Source of the DNA: Aspergillus flavus
Lineage: Eukaryota; Ascomycota; Eurotiomycetes; Eurotiales; Aspergillaceae
DNA: 64,000 nucleotides
Assembly (NCBI RefSeq): GCF_009017415.1
Contig: NC_092409.1
Coordinates: 5,704,001-5,768,000 of the forward strand
Direction: 5' to 3'
In this document: positions 61,677 to 64,000 of the stretch, piece by piece
Layout of the letters: each line of letters starts with the position of its first letter
Numbering within the stretch: the stretch's first letter is position 1
Notes under the pieces: generated by a model
The model's input: only the letters and a program-made list of their open reading frames with translations
The model's database searches: none
Told to the model about the DNA's origin: nothing
Translations under genes and position numbers: made by a program

Positions 61677-61728
61677 GTGAGACACAGGCGCGTGCAAAAG
61701 GCGAGACACACGGGCGTGCAAAAGGCGA
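61677..61728. repeat. Two-copy tandem repeat, ~25 bp
   Basis: The unit, GAGACACAGGCGCGTGCAAAAGGC-like, appears at 61677-61701 and again at 61702-61726 with few changes. A third partial GGCG-AGACG-AGGCG copy trails after it. Confidence 0.65.
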
Positions 61729-62030
61729 AAGACGTAGGCGTTGAATGGTGCTCATAGTGTTCCCCACATGTAGGTACTTGCCTCTGACGCACATAAATCA
61801 GTCTGGGTCCAGAGCAATGCTGCCAGAAGTTGCCTGCCAAGAGGAGATGATGCTGTGCTGAGTGTGCTGCTGGCAGCAACTTAGTCTCCGTCCTGTCTTA
61901 CTTGCTGGCTGTGACCTTTTGACAATCGTATGTTGATTTCTTAGAGGAGATGCCACTGTTATTACTGTACCTACATCTTTGCATCGATTACATGTTTTGT
62001 ATGCTATATGTTTTTGTTTGTTTGTGCATT

Positions 62031-62059
62031 CCCCCCCCCCCCCCCCCCCCCCCCCCCCC
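62031..62059. repeat. Homopolymer of 29 C
   Basis: An uninterrupted run of 29 cytosines, flanked by T/G-rich DNA. Homopolymers this long are rare, and length errors are common in them, so the count may not be exact. Confidence 0.95.
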
Positions 62060-62722
62060 GTTTTGATATTGCTTGCTTTGGTCCATCCGTGTTTTGCTTT
62101 GCTTTTTGACCCTCTTTACTGTTTTTAATATATAGTTTTCGGTAAGCCCAATAGATGCTTCTCGATACGTCTTCCTCTTCGTGCTCCCCCTTTCCAGTAG
62201 TGAAAGGAGATCAACCATTGAAGCTCCGTGGACCCTGCAGTACTTACCTAGGATGTAGGCGTGAGAATTTCACTCACCCTGTGTGGGCAACTATTTACAG
62301 CTTATTCCGAGGAATACACCAGCTTGCTTATATGTATTACTCCGTCTTACTTCGTCGTTTACCCATGATGTATCCTCGTTGGAATGAACGTAGGATAGTC
62401 TAGACTCCATGGCCGATTGAGCTTGAGTGCGTCCAATCAGAAGTGGGGAAGCTAATTATATTATAAACTATTAGGCTCTAATTGATAGTTCGATAAAATG
62501 ATATATAGCGCACATAATTGAAGATTATCGCGCCTCTGTCAGGTGGTGGATTAACATGAGGTACTTGCTTACTGCCAACAGAGGGCAAGGCTGAGCCCCG
62601 CTATGATGAGCAAGTCCCACCGAGCTTACTCCTTCAGGTGCTCCCGCATTATGAGGCAGTTTCTTTCTTCTGATATTCATACTCTTGCTAACAAGAGAGG
62701 ACCGAAGCAAACGGGCCGCAAC

Positions 62723-64000
62723 ATGGACCCGTCTCGCCCTCAGCATAGCAACAGCTGTCCTTCAATTTGTCGATTTTAGCACCAAACGGCTCAGTGGATC
62801 TCGCGAGATATACTATTCAACAACTGGGACCACGGAAGAAAATGTAACGCTTACACTGGTGGCCAAAGAGATAGAAGCTTGGTCTTCCAAGTTACGATCC
62901 TCTAGCACCCTCGGTGCAACAAGATCGGAAGAGAACTTTCTACACAGACTGGCAGCAGAATGTGGGGCATTATCAAAAGAACTCCTCCATCTTATTCGGA
63001 GGAGTATTCCAAACGACCCGAAATCGAAACGTGCGGTTTTGCGGGCAGTTTTCACTGACAGACTGCATGAAAAGGAAAAGCGTCAATTGTTGGATAGATT
63101 GAAGGAATGTCGGCATCAGTTAACCGTACAGCTAGAGACTCTGGACAGGTTAAACCCCACTTACCTTCGTCTCATCTGACGATAAAATTTAACATTTTCG
63201 TGATATAGATCGGAGCTCAAACAACTCTTCCAGAGCCTAGCTGAAGAAAGCTTTGAGGGCTTTGCCTCACTACAAAGCTGGACAGCTTGCATGCTGATCT
63301 CAAGTCTTCAGTTAGCTCCGATGTCAGTGCACTCCTACAAGAGTGATTGAATGTACCTAGCCAAGCACTTGCGGAAACCCGCATCCCAATCAATGGCTTC
63401 GAGAAGGAACAGGAGTCTTCCACATATCTGGAAAGCTCGGATCTGGAAAGTCCACTTTGATGAAGTTTCTGTCTACCTATAAGCACACTATAAATGGGCT
63501 TGAGCAATGGGCTGAAAGGAAGCGCTTAGTGCTTGTACGGTTCTTTTTTTGGAGGCCAGGGGTGGAAGCAGAAAAGACAATGGATGGCCTTTTGTGTGGT
63601 ATTGTGCACGATACTCTGAAACAATGCCCGGAATTCACACCAATTGTCTTCCCGGAACAATGGGAAGAGTCTATCAGAAGCGATTGGAGAGTCCCGTTGC
63701 AGTTTCGATTTTCTCGAAAGGATATCCGTGTGGCTTTAAACACTCTCTTGCACAATAAGGAGCTCTATGAGAAGTACCGGCTCTGTTTCTTTGTTGATGG
63801 TCTTGATGAATGCTTGGAAACCTGTCAACAAGATTACCATGATATGGTGAACTTGCTCCTGGGCTGGGTCGATGTGGCCCCGCTTGATCTGAAGCTTTGC
63901 ATCTCGTCTAGGAACTACGAAATATTCCGCACTGCTTTCGAGGACGAGAAGCGACTTAAGCTCCACGAATTGACTCGACACGACATTGAGAATTTTGTCA
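62723..64000 (+). pseudogene. NACHT NTPase (NLR-like) gene, degenerate, runs off right edge
   Basis: The N-terminal helical module reads ALSIATAVLQFVDFSTKRLSGSREIY...LHRLAAECGALSKELLHLI. A NACHT domain follows with P-loop GKLGSGKSTLMKFL (63430-63471), Walker B LCFFVDGLDE (63781-63810) and sensor LCISSRNYEIF. Lesions: the ATG at 62723 is one base out of frame with the helical module; a one-base shift occurs near 63275 (SLQ to KLDSLHADLK); a TGA sits at 63344-63346 in that frame; and ~80-100 expected residues before WLREGTGVFHISGK are missing with another frame change. An intron at about 63147-63208 (GTTAAA...ATAG) still looks usable. From the P-loop the frame is open to the edge. Such proteins act in fungal self/non-self recognition. 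Confidence 0.75.

Larger units (their letters stand above)
61550..62722. other. Intergenic with simple repeats
   Basis: No gene supported. Contains a two-copy tandem repeat and a C29 run (listed separately), and one TACTCCGT at 62338-62345. Confidence 0.5.

Overview
The window is nuclear DNA from a filamentous ascomycete, most likely a Eurotiomycete close to Aspergillus or Penicillium. Most genes are split by spliceosomal introns of about 45-90 nt with GTRNGT donors and many CTRAC-type branch sites. Exons can be joined in frame by hand for nearly every gene. The families present are typical of this group: BYS1-like secreted protein, class 3 lipase, DUF3431, HdaA-type deacetylase, R3H-RRM protein, NACHT NTPase. 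I see no bacterial operon, phage, CRISPR array or complete transposon.

Layout. 1-264 is the end of an ankyrin-repeat gene. 1.2-5.5 kb holds an NPP1/NLP-family secreted protein, a YjbQ-fold protein, the zinc-finger subunit of complex I and an MPP6-like exosome cofactor. 5.5-7.7 kb is a decayed, AT-rich stretch. 7.7-15.5 kb, all on the minus strand, carries a secreted lipase, CFIm25 and an insulin-degrading-enzyme-type M16 protease. 16.6-23.1 kb has trans-3-hydroxyproline dehydratase, a DUF3431 protein, dephospho-CoA kinase and a BYS1-like protein. 24.6-30.3 kb has a 14-exon class II histone deacetylase and GAPDH. 32.5-34.9 kb has Pho88 divergent from histone H2A.Z. 36.8-38.8 kb is an RRM-R3H protein. 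A 6.9 kb gene-free stretch full of homopyrimidine tracts follows. 45.7-58.0 kb has a Cys-rich GPI-anchored protein, an aldo-keto reductase, heat-shock factor, Cwc27 cyclophilin, a second (shorter) DUF3431 gene and phosphopantothenoylcysteine decarboxylase. A tRNA-Lys(CTT) with an 11-nt intron sits at 58.4 kb. From 59 kb to the right edge everything looks decayed: an F-box-like family gene with a nonsense codon and a frameshift, a small frameshifted gene, and a NACHT NTPase gene with at least four lesions.

Functionally the core is housekeeping: RNA processing (MPP6, CFIm25, Cwc27, RRM-R3H), chromatin (HdaA, H2A.Z), energy metabolism (complex I subunit, GAPDH), stress transcription (HSF), membrane protein biogenesis (Pho88) and two separate steps of CoA synthesis (PPCDC and dephospho-CoA kinase). 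The edges are accessory DNA (ankyrin repeats, NACHT, F-box-like), where pseudogenes and AT-rich repeats cluster. The most notable signals are possible three-compartment targeting of the M16 protease, two independent 14-nt microexons, the multi-lesion NACHT pseudogene, the truncated DUF3431 paralogue and an over-represented 8-mer (ACGGAGTA/TACTCCGT). No wholly new system was identified.
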